Of a stretch of 64,000 bases of DNA, positions 34,817 through 45,900 are shown piece after piece (the first letter of the stretch is position 1; every line of letters begins with the position of its first letter). Under the pieces are notes generated by a model. It saw only the letters and a program-made list of their open reading frames with translations, did not search any database and was not told the DNA's origin. Source of the stretch: Mycosarcoma maydis (lineage: Eukaryota > Basidiomycota > Ustilaginomycetes > Ustilaginales); assembly GCF_000328475.2 (NCBI RefSeq), contig NC_026481.1, forward strand, positions 1 through 64,000, given 5' to 3'. The position numbers and the translations under genes were made by a program.

Positions 34817-35647
34817 TTGCTGTAAATAGAAACCCACACCCACAGTTACGCATCCCTGTTTTGCGTCTTGGATGCCCAAGCTGTTGGCAGAGTGTGAAAA
34901 TGTAAAGGTGTTCATGAAATCACGCCTGTCGGTCTTCAGACATGCTCGTTGTTCGTTGTGCGTTGTGCGTCTGTATGTTTGTGCGCCAAGCGTGACTTGG
35001 GAGAGCTATGCAGCCAGCGCTGCGTTACGCTGTGTTGCGCAAGAGCATGTTTGGCAAGTCACGCGGTGTGCACGAGGCATGCTCGTGCTGAGCGTAAAAT
35101 CCAAAAACCAAAATCGCACTGCACGAGGCGGTGTGGTGACGCTGACGACTGCGGTCACGCTGAAACTCCCCCCCACCGTGAAAGTATGATGCGATCCACG
35201 TCGTTCAGACATCACAAACGTGCATGGCTGCATGTCACCACGCCACATATCATGCACGGAAGCTGGTAGAAAGTCTATGCGCGAGTTAGCGTGAAAGCAA
35301 TCCCATCGATAGCGGTGGCGAGCGTGACTTGGAAGCCTGACAAATGGATCGACTCGTAGTAGGTGTTGGCAGTAATTTCAGCGGATGCTCGGATCAGCAC
35401 TGGCCGCACCCCCGCCCAGCCAACGCTGCTCGACGGTCGAGATAAGATTTCCATGTCCTAGATTGTTGGTTTGGCTGCGATCCAGCTGGCAGAACGTGGT
35501 GGATGTGCGCGCATCTTGGGATTCGTCTTGGTTCTGCTGAGCTGGTGGATACCATAAAACTCGCGCTTGTCGAATCACAGATGCGTTTGTCCTCACCAGC
35601 TCTGCCTCCAAGTTTTGCATACACGCTCTTGAGATTCGTCATCCACC
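34817..35647. promoter_or_regulatory. adi1 3' region and mtt1 upstream region
   Basis: 831 bp. Short GTTGTGCGTTGTGCGT and AGCACAAAGC-like repeats near 34945-34980. No TATA box or gene recognised; the CAAGATG-type start of mtt1 follows. Confidence 0.4.
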
Positions 35648-36884
35648 ATGCCGCCGTCTGGCCGTAAAGTGTCGCCTAGCGTCTCAGTAGTAGCAGGAGC
35701 CACAGCCGGCGCTGTTGAAGGAGGTGAGTTTACTTGGCGCCAACACGAAATGACGAATCACCACGATCTGACCAAGAGCCGGAACCGAATGCTTGTGTTG
35801 TCGCTTGGCTTGTTGGTGGATCAGTCGCTACGTTTCCGATCGAGTATCTCAAGACAGTTTCGCAGTTTGCACCGCGCGATGTGCACGGGAACCAGCAGCG
35901 GCTATCTCCGATCGAGGTGGTCCGATCGACGCTCCAGAAGGAAGGTCCCAAGGGGCTCTTTCGAGGCTGTACCGCTATGGTTGTAGGCAATGCCGGTAAG
36001 GCTGGTGTACGATTTTTCGCTTTTGAAAACTTCCGCAGTATGCTCAAGAACAAGTCTACAGTAAGTCGGCGCATCTTTCTGCTCTACAGTGCGAGCTAGA
36101 GCGTGTTTTGCCATTCCACGACGCTGACGTTTGCCCCGTTTTTTGGCGGTTGACCTTTAGGGAAAATTGTCCAACTCGAGCAACTACCTTGCCGGTATGG
36201 GCGCCGGGACGTTAGAGGCCATCTTTGCCGTCACTCCGAGCGAGACGATCAGTGAGTGGCTTCAGCGGTAGATCAAACCACGCAATTGCGCGCACCCGAA
36301 CGCCAACTGACCGGCTGGTGCGGATGTTTGTCTTGTTTTGTTTGATCATTTTTCTTCTTATGGCTATTGTGCGGTACGCAACAGAGACCAAGCTGATCGA
36401 TGATAGCAAGCGAGCCAAGCCACGCTACGAGCAAGGGCTTGTGCGTGGTACGGCGTCGATTGTACGACAGGAAGGGTTGGCAGGCATCTACCAGGGGGTT
36501 GTACCGGTAGTGATGCGGCAGGGGTCTGCATCTGCGATTCGGCTGGGGACGTACTCTGCGCTGCGAGATTGGCTTCCGAAAGCGCACGGTAGTGGATCGT
36601 CATTGATCAACTGGCTGGCTACGTTTTCGATCGGCGCGGCATCTGGCGTAGTCGCGGTGTATGGAACGATGCCATTCGACGTGCTGAAAACGCGCATGCA
36701 GGCCATAGACGCTGCACGCTACCGCTCCACCTGGCACTGTCTCACCAACACCCTGAAAACAGAAGGCGCAGCTGCCCTGTGGCGTGGCTCGGTATCACGC
36801 AGTATGCGTCTCATCGTCAGCGGAGGCGTCATCTTCTCGGTCTACGAACAGGTCGTCTGGCTCCTAGCAGGTCCCGAGTCGTAG
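35648..36884 (+). CDS. mtt1: Mitochondrial tricarboxylate carrier of the itaconate cluster
   Basis: Four exons: 35648-35723, 35825-36060, 36161-36251, 36385-36884; 300 residues; introns of 101, 100 and 133 nt. Three mitochondrial-carrier repeats are complete only after splicing: F-P-I-E-Y-L-K-T, V-T-P-S-E-T-I-K-T (split by intron 3) and M-P-F-D-V-L-K-T-R-M-Q. Together with G-A-V-E-G and G-T-L-E-A-I-F-A-V-T-P this matches the citrate/tricarboxylate (CTP) branch of SLC25. In U. maydis Mtt1 exports cis-aconitate from mitochondria, supplying Adi1. It sits in the inner membrane with six spans. Convergent with ria1 (308 bp between). Confidence 0.95.
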
Positions 36885-37192
36885 TTAGCTGTGCCCCCTC
36901 GCGTGTTTCCTTCCGCCTTGCTGTATATATCTTTGTCGCATCTTTGGGTCCAACCTCGCAACCAGCCTGGAACTGCATTCACGATCGCGCAATCTAGACT
37001 CTGTGCTCTCTTCTTGCTTGGCTCTTGGCTCTTGGCTCTTGACTCTCCTGAGCTGCAATCGTCACTCGTCGCTGTGAATGCCTGCATTTCTATGGTGTGC
37101 AACAAAACAAAAACAAAAACAAAAACAAACCAAAGCGCGTGGCGGACTAACTAAGAATGGTGAATTGAGAATCACGGATTCGACTTGACACG
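36885..37192. other. Convergent gap mtt1 / ria1
   Basis: Contains a CTCTTGGCTCTTGGCTCTTG repeat near 37010-37040 and an (AAAAC)n tract at 37103-37130. No gene. Confidence 0.4.
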
Positions 37193-38411
37193 TTATCGGT
37201 GACGTTTCTTGGACCTGGACTTTACGCTGGAAGGATCGGCGAGTTCGGTTGGTTGCGAAGCACGTCTTTTGTTTTTGACGTCTTCGAGATGCGAGGGGAG
37301 TTCGAGAAGGAGAGAGAGGATGGCCTGTTGGAGGTCGCGGTTGCGGTTGGATGATGTGGGCGGCGAGTTGGGCGTACTGGAAGCGCAGGAGGACGGAGTT
37401 GGTGAACGGTTGGTTGATGGTTTCGGTCTGTAACGCGGTTTGGTGCGATCTCGTTCTTTCTTGGATCTGGCCTTGTGGCGTTTGGTTCTCTCCTTGAGTG
37501 CGGATTCGGCTGGGATGTCGGTGTCGGTGTCGTCGCAGTCGGTATCGTCGGAATGCGTGTGGCTACTACTGCTACAGCTAGCGCTGCTACTGGCACTGGC
37601 ACTGGCACTGGCTTCGTCGTCGATCGAGCCACGATCCGATGCTTGCCACGACCCATCGTACGAGTGTCTGCGTTTCGCATTCGCCTTGCGCTTCTCTTCG
37701 CTATACAGGATCGGCGTAGCACTCGTCGATATGGAAGCACGACGTGTATCAGCCAGTACATCGGAAGCCTGGTTGATGGGCGAGTAGATTCGACTAGACG
37801 CATTCGGCGGCGACGCATGCGTGGATGAGGGTGTGGGTACGAACAGGTTTTCCAGACCAAACCGCGAGATGATGGTAGTACTAGCGTCGAGTTTCTTGCG
37901 AAGTTCGCGGATCTCGTCGCACGCCTGCTGGAGCAGAATCGACTTGGAGATCGGTTTAGCGTTGGACTCGTTGTGAAGCACATTCTGCAGCACCTGATCA
38001 AGTCGACGCACAGGTTCATGCACCATTCAACGCATTCGGTCAGCTTGAGCTTCGGCTGGCGCGTGATCCAACGAGGCCAAGTAGCCTACTTACCGCAAAC
38101 CCATTTGAAATGCTTCTTCGACGGTCCTTTTCCACGTCCGAGTGTTTGCGTTTGCCCGACACGGATGTGGATGCCGGTGCAGAGCGCTGGTCGTCAAAAC
38201 GCACCGGACACGTGCTGTACATCGGAGCCAACGTCGCTGGCTGTGGCGTAAGTATGCCAGCTATCGTGGCTGGTGCATCCGTCGTCGTGGCGTACAACGT
38301 CGAAGCTCCCAAGTCCGCAGTGGAAAAGTAGTGCTCGTTGCACGATGTCGAGGCCAACTGTGGCGCCATCAGATCAAACATGTTGGCAGGACGCTCGTCG
38401 TCGCAACTCAT
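37193..38411 (-). CDS. ria1: bHLH transcription regulator of the itaconate cluster
   Basis: Two exons, 38411-38094 and 37993-37193, with a 100-nt intron; 372 residues. The in-frame ATG at 38426 would add five. The intron falls inside helix 1 of the bHLH domain: basic region [13 protein letters not shown] near residues 87-99, helix 1 S-I-S-N-G-F-A | V-L-Q-N-V-L, loop, and helix 2 [12 protein letters not shown]. The basic region has the H-E-R spacing of class B proteins, which bind CACGTG. The C-terminal two-thirds is low complexity: Ser-rich, Asp/Thr-rich, then strongly basic. In U. maydis Ria1 activates the itaconate genes. It closes the cluster on the right. Confidence 0.93.
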
Positions 38412-38790
38412 CCCTGCAAAGCGCATCTGGTCGCTGCAAGAGTGGGCGAATCCGAACCAAACCAAGCCAAACCAAACCAAAGCGCACAGAGCCGAACCGA
38501 ACCGCAAACCAAGCGTTCCAAAATGGGCAAGTATAGATCCCAGAGAGGGGAGGAGCGGAGAGCGGAGAGTGGAAAGCAGAGAGCGGAGAGCGCAAGGCGC
38601 AGAGACAAGACAGATTAAGTAGGATTGATCATCTTGGACGAGTCTGCGCCTGGCTGAGCGGCGTGACGAGCACCACTGACAGACTCATGGCGAGTGCATG
38701 TGGTGCACACTGCGCTTTTTGACATGGATAGCGCCGGCAGAGCCAGAGCCAGAGCCAGAGAGCTTCATGATACGGATCGCGGACATCACA

Positions 38791-38843
38791 ATTCACGATC
38801 CACGATTCATGATTCATGATTCGTGATTCGTGATTCGTGATTG
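38791..38843. repeat. Tandem GATTCGTGATT / GATTCATGATT array
   Basis: Seven or so copies of the 7-mer ATTCRTG in tandem, the same family as the arrays at 14064 and 43432. Confidence 0.8.
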
Positions 38844-39465
38844 ACGAATGGAATGATTAAATCTCCGCCTTGTTAGTGCGTATAGCGTAGCGGCAAGCTA
38901 GCGAGCTGCGCAGTGAAGCGGGTGGCGCAAAGAAACACGCCCACCGACGGCTCGAACAGCCACAGCTCCAGTGGCAACCAGCCAGAACATGGGCGTATGC
39001 GAAGTGCTGGCCGCCGATTCGGTGATTCATGATTCGCAAGCTCGAACCGAGCGACAACAAGAACGAGAGCGAGAGCGAGAACGAGAATCAGAACGAGGCC
39101 GAATGTAAATTGCGTATAGATGCAATCACGAATGAGCGGTTTCTGAACAATGTCAAGCCAGGTGTGAGTGTCGCGCTGCACCGGGTAAACGCATCTCGGA
39201 TGGATTCACGGATGCCTAAAGTAAGAGTGTATGCATGCATGTGCATGCATACTGTGCATGTGCAGTGTCAGTCAGTGCTTTCGGTCTTTGGCAGAGACGT
39301 GATGGATGCACGTCGCAGCCATCAGCGTGGGCGCACAAGCAAAACCGTGCGTGACGCAGTGCTGCGTGAGTATCTCCAGCAGACCCGCCAACACAAGCGA
39401 GACGAGCTAGGTGGGCATATTCGTGATTCACACTTGTGAGTCACGATTCACCCAACCCCAGTGCG

Positions 39466-39498
39466 AGTCCGCAGTCCGCAGTCCGCAGTCCGCAGTCA
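39466..39498. repeat. Tandem CCGCAGT heptamers
   Basis: About four and a half head-to-tail copies of AGTCCGC. Not related to the GATTCRT arrays. Confidence 0.8.
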
Positions 39499-40534
39499 AC
39501 AATACTCACGGATCGCGAATCCATCCATCCCGCTCTGACTCTCGAGACGTTGCCAAGTTTCGCCCCACCGAGCGACACTATCCATGTGCAACTGCAACCA
39601 AGCGCAGCACATCCACGAGACACGTTCACCCACACAGCTCGAAGCTCGAATGAGTCAAACTTGGCTGGTGGAGTCGCACATTCACACGTTGCTTGACGGG
39701 GCACGATTCACGATTCACGACTCCACCAAGCTGCAAGGCTTGGCAAGCCAGCCAGCTACAGTATCTGGCCAGCCAGCCATTGCATTCACGATTGATTTTC
39801 CATCGATTCCATTGATCGCATTGATCGCATTGATTTGGCTCGATTGATTCCATAGATCGCGTTGATTCCATTGTCGATAGTTGGTTACTATGTTTGGGTT
39901 TTGGAATTCCGTGTTAGCCTGGAGCCTATCATGGATTCATATTGCCCACGTCCAACGCGAGCGACACGCCAGCTGTGAGTCTGATGTGAACCCGCCGAGG
40001 CGTGGTGCGTGGATCCGGATTCGCGTTTGCTGTCACCGTGGTGGCTGCGCACGCTATCAAGCTACGATACTTGATAGCTTGCGCAGCAGGTACACATGCT
40101 AAGCTAGTTGGCCTGCATAGCTCTTGTTTTAGCATGTTCCGCTCATCGGCGAGATAACTAAGCTTAGCTCGCCTCTTGGCACTGCGCCTAATCAAGATCC
40201 ACACTTCTTGGCACACAACTCGCCTCGCTCTCGCTCACAGACGTTGCCTGTCAGCCAGCTGTCTAGGCGCGAGCCACTCTTTTAGCCCGAGCCCCACCCA
40301 AACACACTCGTCCCTCTCACTCGGCTTTCGCTACCAGCATGCCCCACCGCCCGCTTCTCTTGCACAACCGCTCATCTCTCTTAGACTCACACCTGGAGCG
40401 CGCAAACAGAGCTAAGCTAGCGACCACTGGAACCGGTTGCAATCGCATCCAAATAAAATTACACTTTGGCTCTACTCGACCCAACAGCGACCGAGCTTAA
40501 GTCGCACTCTTGGCGTCAACCACCACGCTCGGTC

Positions 40535-42382
40535 TCAGTGCTGGGAATGAGAAAGCTTGGACGACGCTGGAGTCGGCTCGTCGGAAGTAGTAACAGCAGC
40601 ACCAGCAGAGGCAGAAGCAGAAGCAGAAGCAGAAGCAGAAGCAGGGGAAAGATCGTCCGCGCTGTCGCTCACGGGCGGGACGCGGTCAGCATCCGTGACA
40701 AATGTGGTCGAGCGTCCGCGTTGTTGAGTGGAATCCAATATCCATGCGCCTGGCTCGACCATGGTGGGGAAACCCTTCCAGCGCCTGGCACCCGCCTGAT
40801 CGGGCATCTGCTGTGCAGCGCTCGGCTGGTACCAGGCGGCATTCGGCCCATCGAGCGAACCCAACTCCTGCCACAGCCATGCAGCGCCACCGAGCGCCGC
40901 CGCCGCACCGAGCAAGCCAGTCGAATTCACATGCTCTTGATCCGCCAAGGGCAGCAGGAGCACCACGATGGCCGCTACAAATCTCGGTGCAATCCTGACC
41001 GGTTTCGAAAAGAAGAGTTCGCCACGCGCATCGTGCTCCTTTTCCAGCATCACCAATAGAGCCGTCGAGATGAGCCCGATGGCATACGTGCTAGCAAAGA
41101 TCCATCGAATCCCCTGCGCCACTTCATTCTCCTTGACCAATTCCGCGGTCGCATCGCCACAGAGCGTGATCGCCGACACAAGCGGAAGGTGGAGCGCAAA
41201 AAACGGAATGGCGTGACCCATGCTCCTGCGGATGGGATGCGTGATGGTCCTGCTGCCCGCCCCGCAACAGTAGATGCCGTGCAGCACAAAGGCAACCACA
41301 ACGGTGAGGATGATCCTGGCAACCCCGGAATGCATTCCGTGACCGGCGGGTTGACCCGAGATGACGCTGTACAGAAACTCGCCGTGCACAAGCGTGACAA
41401 AGTCGGTGAACCGGTCGATCTCGTGCTCGATGGCGACAGCCGAAGAGTAGCGCAGTTTGGCAAGCCGCTTAAAGAGCGGACTGTAGAAAAACATCCAGGA
41501 GGAGTACTCGAGGACGAGCGCTACGACCACCATGGCAATGCATGCGTGCACCGAGACAAAGATGCTGCCAATCCAGAGGCCTAGCACAAGCAGCCAGACG
41601 AGCGCCTGTGATCGAATCTGAATGCGATACTGACAAATGTAGAAGCTGTAGAAGCACATGATGCCGAACACGAGCCCACCTGCGAGTAGATACGAACCGA
41701 TCGCGGTGGCTCTGGCGCCCGACTCGTCGATCATCTGCTCAACGGCAGGAGCGTTGTTGCCATAGACGACCAGACACGCCATCACAGCGAGCACGAGCAG
41801 ACGCTGGGGCAGATCATCGACGAAAAACGCGTTGAAAATTTCGCGCATGTAGTTCCAGATCATCCAAGCTGCAGTGTAGGTGAGTATGTACCTGACGATG
41901 GCGTCTCCGTTGTGTTCGTGGATCGCCTCTTCGGCTAGCGTAGCGATCAGTCCGACAAAGACGAGGTCAAAAAACAGCTCGAGACGGTGCGACGAACGTT
42001 CCTCGTCGGAACGCACGAGCACGTTTCCGCGAAAGTACTGAAGCGCGCGCGGACGGCGGAAGAGGTAGCGCCTCTGCTGGTGAAGCGCACGGTTGAGAGC
42101 ATCTTGACGTTCCATCGAGCGCCACTTGCGAGCCTTTGCATCGTGTTTTGCAGACGAAGAGATGCCAGATGAGGCCGAGGCGGAGGCGGAAGCGGAAACG
42201 GCACGATCGAGGTCCGAGGTGGCATCGACGTCAGCCAAGTCATCTTCCTCGTCAGAATCCTCGGGGAGGAAGCCGGAAGCTATGACATGACCGTATTTGA
42301 GATGATGCGCTTTGTGCGCAGTCGCAGCGGCGGTATCGGTGGAAGCCACAGAGGCTACAGAGCCACGATGCTCGCCGGACAT
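40535..42382 (-). CDS. LtrA-family (low temperature requirement A) multi-span membrane protein
   Basis: A 615-residue single-exon protein. After an acidic, Ser/Ala-rich N-terminus (~110 residues) comes the LtrA core: S-D-E-E-R-S-S-H-R-L-E-L-F-F-D-L-V-F-V-G-L-I-A, then Y-x-x-A-W-M-I-W-N-Y, and about 11-12 hydrophobic spans. The conserved E-L-F-F-D-L-V-F-V motif near residue 150 is diagnostic. LtrA was named in Listeria for growth in the cold; its molecular role is unknown. The C-terminal tail is S-A-S-A-S-A repeats encoded by a GCAGAA hexanucleotide tract (40605-40645), likely polymorphic. The first in-frame ATG was used; TATATATA lies 56-63 nt upstream. No evident link to the itaconate cluster. 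Confidence 0.87.
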   Translation of the reverse strand: MSGEHRGSVASVASTDTAAATAHKAHHLKYGHVIASGFLPEDSDEEDDLADVDATSDLDRAVSASASASASSGISSSAKHDAKARKWRSMERQDALNRALHQQRRYLFRRPRALQYFRGNVLVRSDEERSSHRLELFFDLVFVGLIATLAEEAIHEHNGDAIVRYILTYTAAWMIWNYMREIFNAFFVDDLPQRLLVLAVMACLVVYGNNAPAVEQMIDESGARATAIGSYLLAGGLVFGIMCFYSFYICQYRIQIRSQALVWLLVLGLWIGSIFVSVHACIAMVVVALVLEYSSWMFFYSPLFKRLAKLRYSSAVAIEHEIDRFTDFVTLVHGEFLYSVISGQPAGHGMHSGVARIILTVVVAFVLHGIYCCGAGSRTITHPIRRSMGHAIPFFALHLPLVSAITLCGDATAELVKENEVAQGIRWIFASTYAIGLISTALLVMLEKEHDARGELFFSKPVRIAPRFVAAIVVLLLPLADQEHVNSTGLLGAAAALGGAAWLWQELGSLDGPNAAWYQPSAAQQMPDQAGARRWKGFPTMVEPGAWILDSTQQRGRSTTFVTDADRVPPVSDSADDLSPASASASASASASAGAAVTTSDEPTPASSKLSHSQH

Positions 42383-42436
42383 GATGCAATGTGGTGTGGT
42401 AAAAAGATAATCGTCGTACAAAGCAAACCAAGCCGC

Positions 42437-42446
42437 GTATATATAC
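42437..42446 (-). promoter_or_regulatory. TATA box of the LtrA-family gene
   Basis: Reads GTATATATAC, about 55-64 nt upstream of the ATG at 42382. Confidence 0.5.
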
Positions 42447-44367
42447 CAGTCGACTCATCACACACGGTCTCGGCCGATCTATCTCGCACCATCATCCATC
42501 GTCGATCGTCGATCGTCGATCGTCCATCGTCATTCTGAGACTGTGAAAGAGAAGCGGTGTGATAGGATCGAGACACTCACCGACTCGTAAATCCCTCGTC
42601 GGTTACCTTCAATTACAGAGTGGTGTGCGTATGTCAATTGTCAATCACGAATCTTCGTTCACATGGCAGTTTGGCATTCCTGGTCCAGGATTTCGGCTCA
42701 ACCGCAACCCAAACTCGACAATTCGTGAATTTGCCGACGTGATTCGTGATTGTGACAGCGCTCAGTCGAACCGAGGATTTCGCCTCGTGACTTCAGACTG
42801 GCAGTCAAGATTCACGATTGTGTGACTCTAATGAAAATTCGAATGCGTAACAGCAGCAATTTACGAATCGTGAATTGGTCGGGTGAGCCGCGCGCGGTGA
42901 GCAGTGAAATGGTAACCCTTTGCCCACCGTTATCCGACACGTGCGGCTGCCCATGGCTGCGTACCGTTGCTGCGTGATCGCGTTGGTGTGCGCATACGCT
43001 GGCTGAGCAACATCCTTCGCTGAATGAATGTGGTTGCACAGTGCGACACGCTCGTAACCTGGCTGATCGATCCGTGCAGCATGACTCGTGCCTCTAAGTT
43101 AGCGTTCCGATTCTGTGGTCTGTGGTTGGGCCACCCAACGTTTCACAGAACGGACATTGCAGCGTACAGGCACACGCCGATCATTAAGACGCACGCCATA
43201 CATAACACGGCGGCTTTATTCAACATGTCAAGCACGAATCACGATTCACATATCCGTCGTTGGATAATGACACACCCGACCGCCGATAAAGTCGAAATAA
43301 CGTATTATAAAATATTGAAATAATGAACGGAACTTTGCTCGCAAACCACAAGCGCCTCCCTTCTCGCTAAATCCCCGATCGAATGTCCCGATAAGCCTCG
43401 ACATAACATTCACAAACCGAAGTTGTTTCTCCACGATTCACGATTCACGATTCACGATTCACGATTCACGATTCACACTAGGCACGACGTCACGGTGTCG
43501 GTCACGGTCGTGGTTGTGGCTCACAGTCCGAGCACTTCATCGGTTCGTGATTGCAGTCGTGACGACCCCGCTCATTGGCCGCTAGACGGTTGCTGAAATG
43601 AATCACAATAAGCATGCCAACCTTGTCAAGAAGAGCTGCATGTGCATGGAAACAGGACGTTCTACTGACCGCAACACGCACCCGGCCGATACAGTATTCA
43701 CGTTCTTTTCTTTTCAGTCGATTTTTTCAGCGATAAACTGCCCCCCAACCCGTGTATATGACACAAGACATTCGTGATTGAGAGTCCAGAAGCATCTCAA
43801 TGAAATTCACGATTGAATTAGCAACTCAAGGCGTACAAGCGCTGTTGCGTTGAGTGTTGGATTTGTTGATAATCGTGAATATTCCACGCATGTTATCCAC
43901 CAGCGGCACCGCGCCTATATCGTGTATACTCACGACTTGTAGATGTGAGACGCATGGCCGTGCACGCGTGATGCGGTTGCGCGAGCGCGACTGTCTACTC
44001 ATCTGACCTAACATGGGGTTTTTCCTCATGCCTCTGCTCACGCTCAGCTGCTGTGTTCGTGGTTTGTGCTTGCTTCGTAGTTGCTCAGTTCACGGTTTGT
44101 GCCTCGTGCCTCGTGCCTTGTGCCTGCTCTTCCTCTGCTCCTCCGTGCGATCGTCAATCTAGTCGTTACCTTCTAAGTCATCTCGTGCCATTCACAATGG
44201 AGCGTACAGGTGTGGCATACGTTGGATCAACTTCCCAGTCGCTCTCAAGTACTATAGCGTACACGAGCCTTGTCAATCATGTATACGAGTAGATGCGGTC
44301 CTATGGATCATACGCGGAAATCGTCGTGAGCAAGACCGGCTGTTCTGGTAGATGAATGCTCACCCAA
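42447..44367. other. Intergenic, partly AT-rich
   Basis: No gene recognised. Has ATCGTCG repeats at 42495-42525, an AT-rich patch at 43270-43330, the CACGATT array at 43432-43476, and many single ATTCGTGATT words. Confidence 0.45.
43432..43476. repeat. Tandem CACGATT heptamers
   Basis: Six head-to-tail copies of CACGATT. This is not a CRISPR array: there are no spacers. Confidence 0.85.
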
Positions 44368-44976
44368 TCACGGCATCGAGATCTTGCACCAAAAGCGCTC
44401 TAGTGTAGCCTCACTTGATACGCTTGACTGTTGTACTACTCCGTTTTCTCGAGAGAAGGAGATGGACAGGTGACTTTCTGCTGCGGTATCACTCACTATC
44501 TGGGGCAAGCGACGATGCTTTGCACGACATCCTCCCGCTCGAGACGAGCAAATCGTAATCCAAGCTGCGCTCCACAGCGCAGGCAACGGTGAGCGCTTTG
44601 CTCCGCTCAAGCATCCCCAGACCGCGTTCGAGCAATTCACGAGTAGGCGATCGGCGCAATTCTGCACATACTGTGCAAGATCGCAGCGCACAGATCGAGC
44701 TGCGTTCAAACAGCCACTACAGGTGATGAACCTGATGGCTGATCGACCATGGGACGACTTGGACGAGTGCAGGTGCAACAGCTCGCAGTGATCCTTACGA
44801 CATCTTGATTGTGCTCAATAACGCACATGCAGGCTACTTGGCTCCATCTCACCAAACACCGGCTTGACGATGCGAATCGTGCTGTCTCGCAAGTAGGATG
44901 CCTGGCGTAAAAACCAAGCCTCGAGACCTCCAAGTTCCACCTTCTTGGTCGTCTCTTTGCGCAGCTCACTCGGCAT
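44368..44976 (-). pseudogene. Broken gene with a 4-bp tandem duplication
   Basis: An ATG at 44976 begins M-P-S-E-L-R-K-E-T-T-K-K-V-E-L-G-G-L, with strong coding bias, to S-S-L-H near 44830. A GTGCGT donor follows, and an acceptor CTGTAG near 44720 restores frame (W-L-F-E-R-S-S-I-C-A-L-R). That exon continues to A-P-D-S near 44500, where GTGAGTGA, a doubled GTGA, throws the frame into a stop. Reading with one GTGA gives D-T-A-A-E-S-H-L-S-I-S-F and an end at 44368. Donor type GTGCGT is also used by cyp3 and the GFA gene here. So it looks like a two-exon gene killed recently by a 4-bp duplication. No family recognised; the first exon resembles an amphipathic, charged domain. Confidence 0.45.
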
Positions 44977-45900
44977 CGGATTTGTTCGGAGCCTGAGCCG
45001 TGATTGACATGCGCTGGATCAGCCTAGCGCTTCGGATACAAATCTAGCACTTCAGATGTGCATGTGGATATGGATGCGCGGATAACGCGGTGCACCACCG
45101 CTCACAGCCTAGCTGGCAAGTCGTGGATCACTGCCATAGATGCACAGAAGCACCGCAGCATCATCACAACCAAGTAAGATAGCTTGAGGCATGCACTTGG
45201 CTACAGCTTTTCGTGCGGGAACGGCGACATGCAATGCAGGAAGTCACGGCGGTACTCAACGCTATCAGACGGCCAACAGCCAAACCGAGACACGCGCTCC
45301 TCGGCTCGAGCCTGTCAACACACAGAAATTCATGGTTGCATCTGATCAATCAGCTCGGAAACAAGCACTTGCGCCTGATCTCTCCTTGAGCTGCACCTTG
45401 CAGGCTATTCTAGCTCTTCTTGGAATGTCGCTGCCACCCCCACAAATGGCTTGGCTCGCTGAGAGTTGTTTCCAGCACCACGCACCATGCGTGATGGTTA
45501 CCCCGCATTTTCGGCTATTCGTGATTCTGTGCACGGTGCAACTCACTCTTCAAGTAGCAGCGCCGTGGCGTTGACGCTCCACATCCAAAACACTCGTGAC
45601 TCGTGCGCCAGCGCTGTCAAGTAATGCGACGTACAGGCATCAAGACACTGACGCACCTGAGTTCCGCCACGACACTGATTCGTGAATGGCTGAGCTGGCT
45701 CGGCAGCCAATCACAGAGGTGGCTATTTGCAAGAGCGATAGCTGACCACAGTGCCGAGAAGAAGCGTAGCAGCAAGCAAACAGCAAGCAAACGCATAAAA
45801 ATCCGCACCTTGTCTCGCTCGTTCTGTCCCATCACTTGCAACGCAAGCGCACATCTTGACCGCTTGCTATCAGCCAACCTCACACGTCCTGCTTGTCATC
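44977..45900. other. rco1 upstream region
   Basis: No gene recognised. A CATAAAAAT element near 45795-45803 is about 100 nt upstream of rco1 and may act as its TATA box. Confidence 0.4.

Larger units (their letters stand above)
38427..40534. other. Intergenic, repeat-rich
   Basis: About 2.1 kb without a convincing gene. Contains AACCAA repeats (38453-38483), CAGAGC repeats (38738-38760), the CACGATTCATGATTCGTGATT array (38791-38843), CCGCAGT repeats (39466-39498) and ATTGATCGC repeats (39800-39860). Confidence 0.5.

Noticed and set aside
43432..43476. CRISPR-like array
   Set aside because: Direct heptamer repeats without spacers, in a eukaryotic genome.
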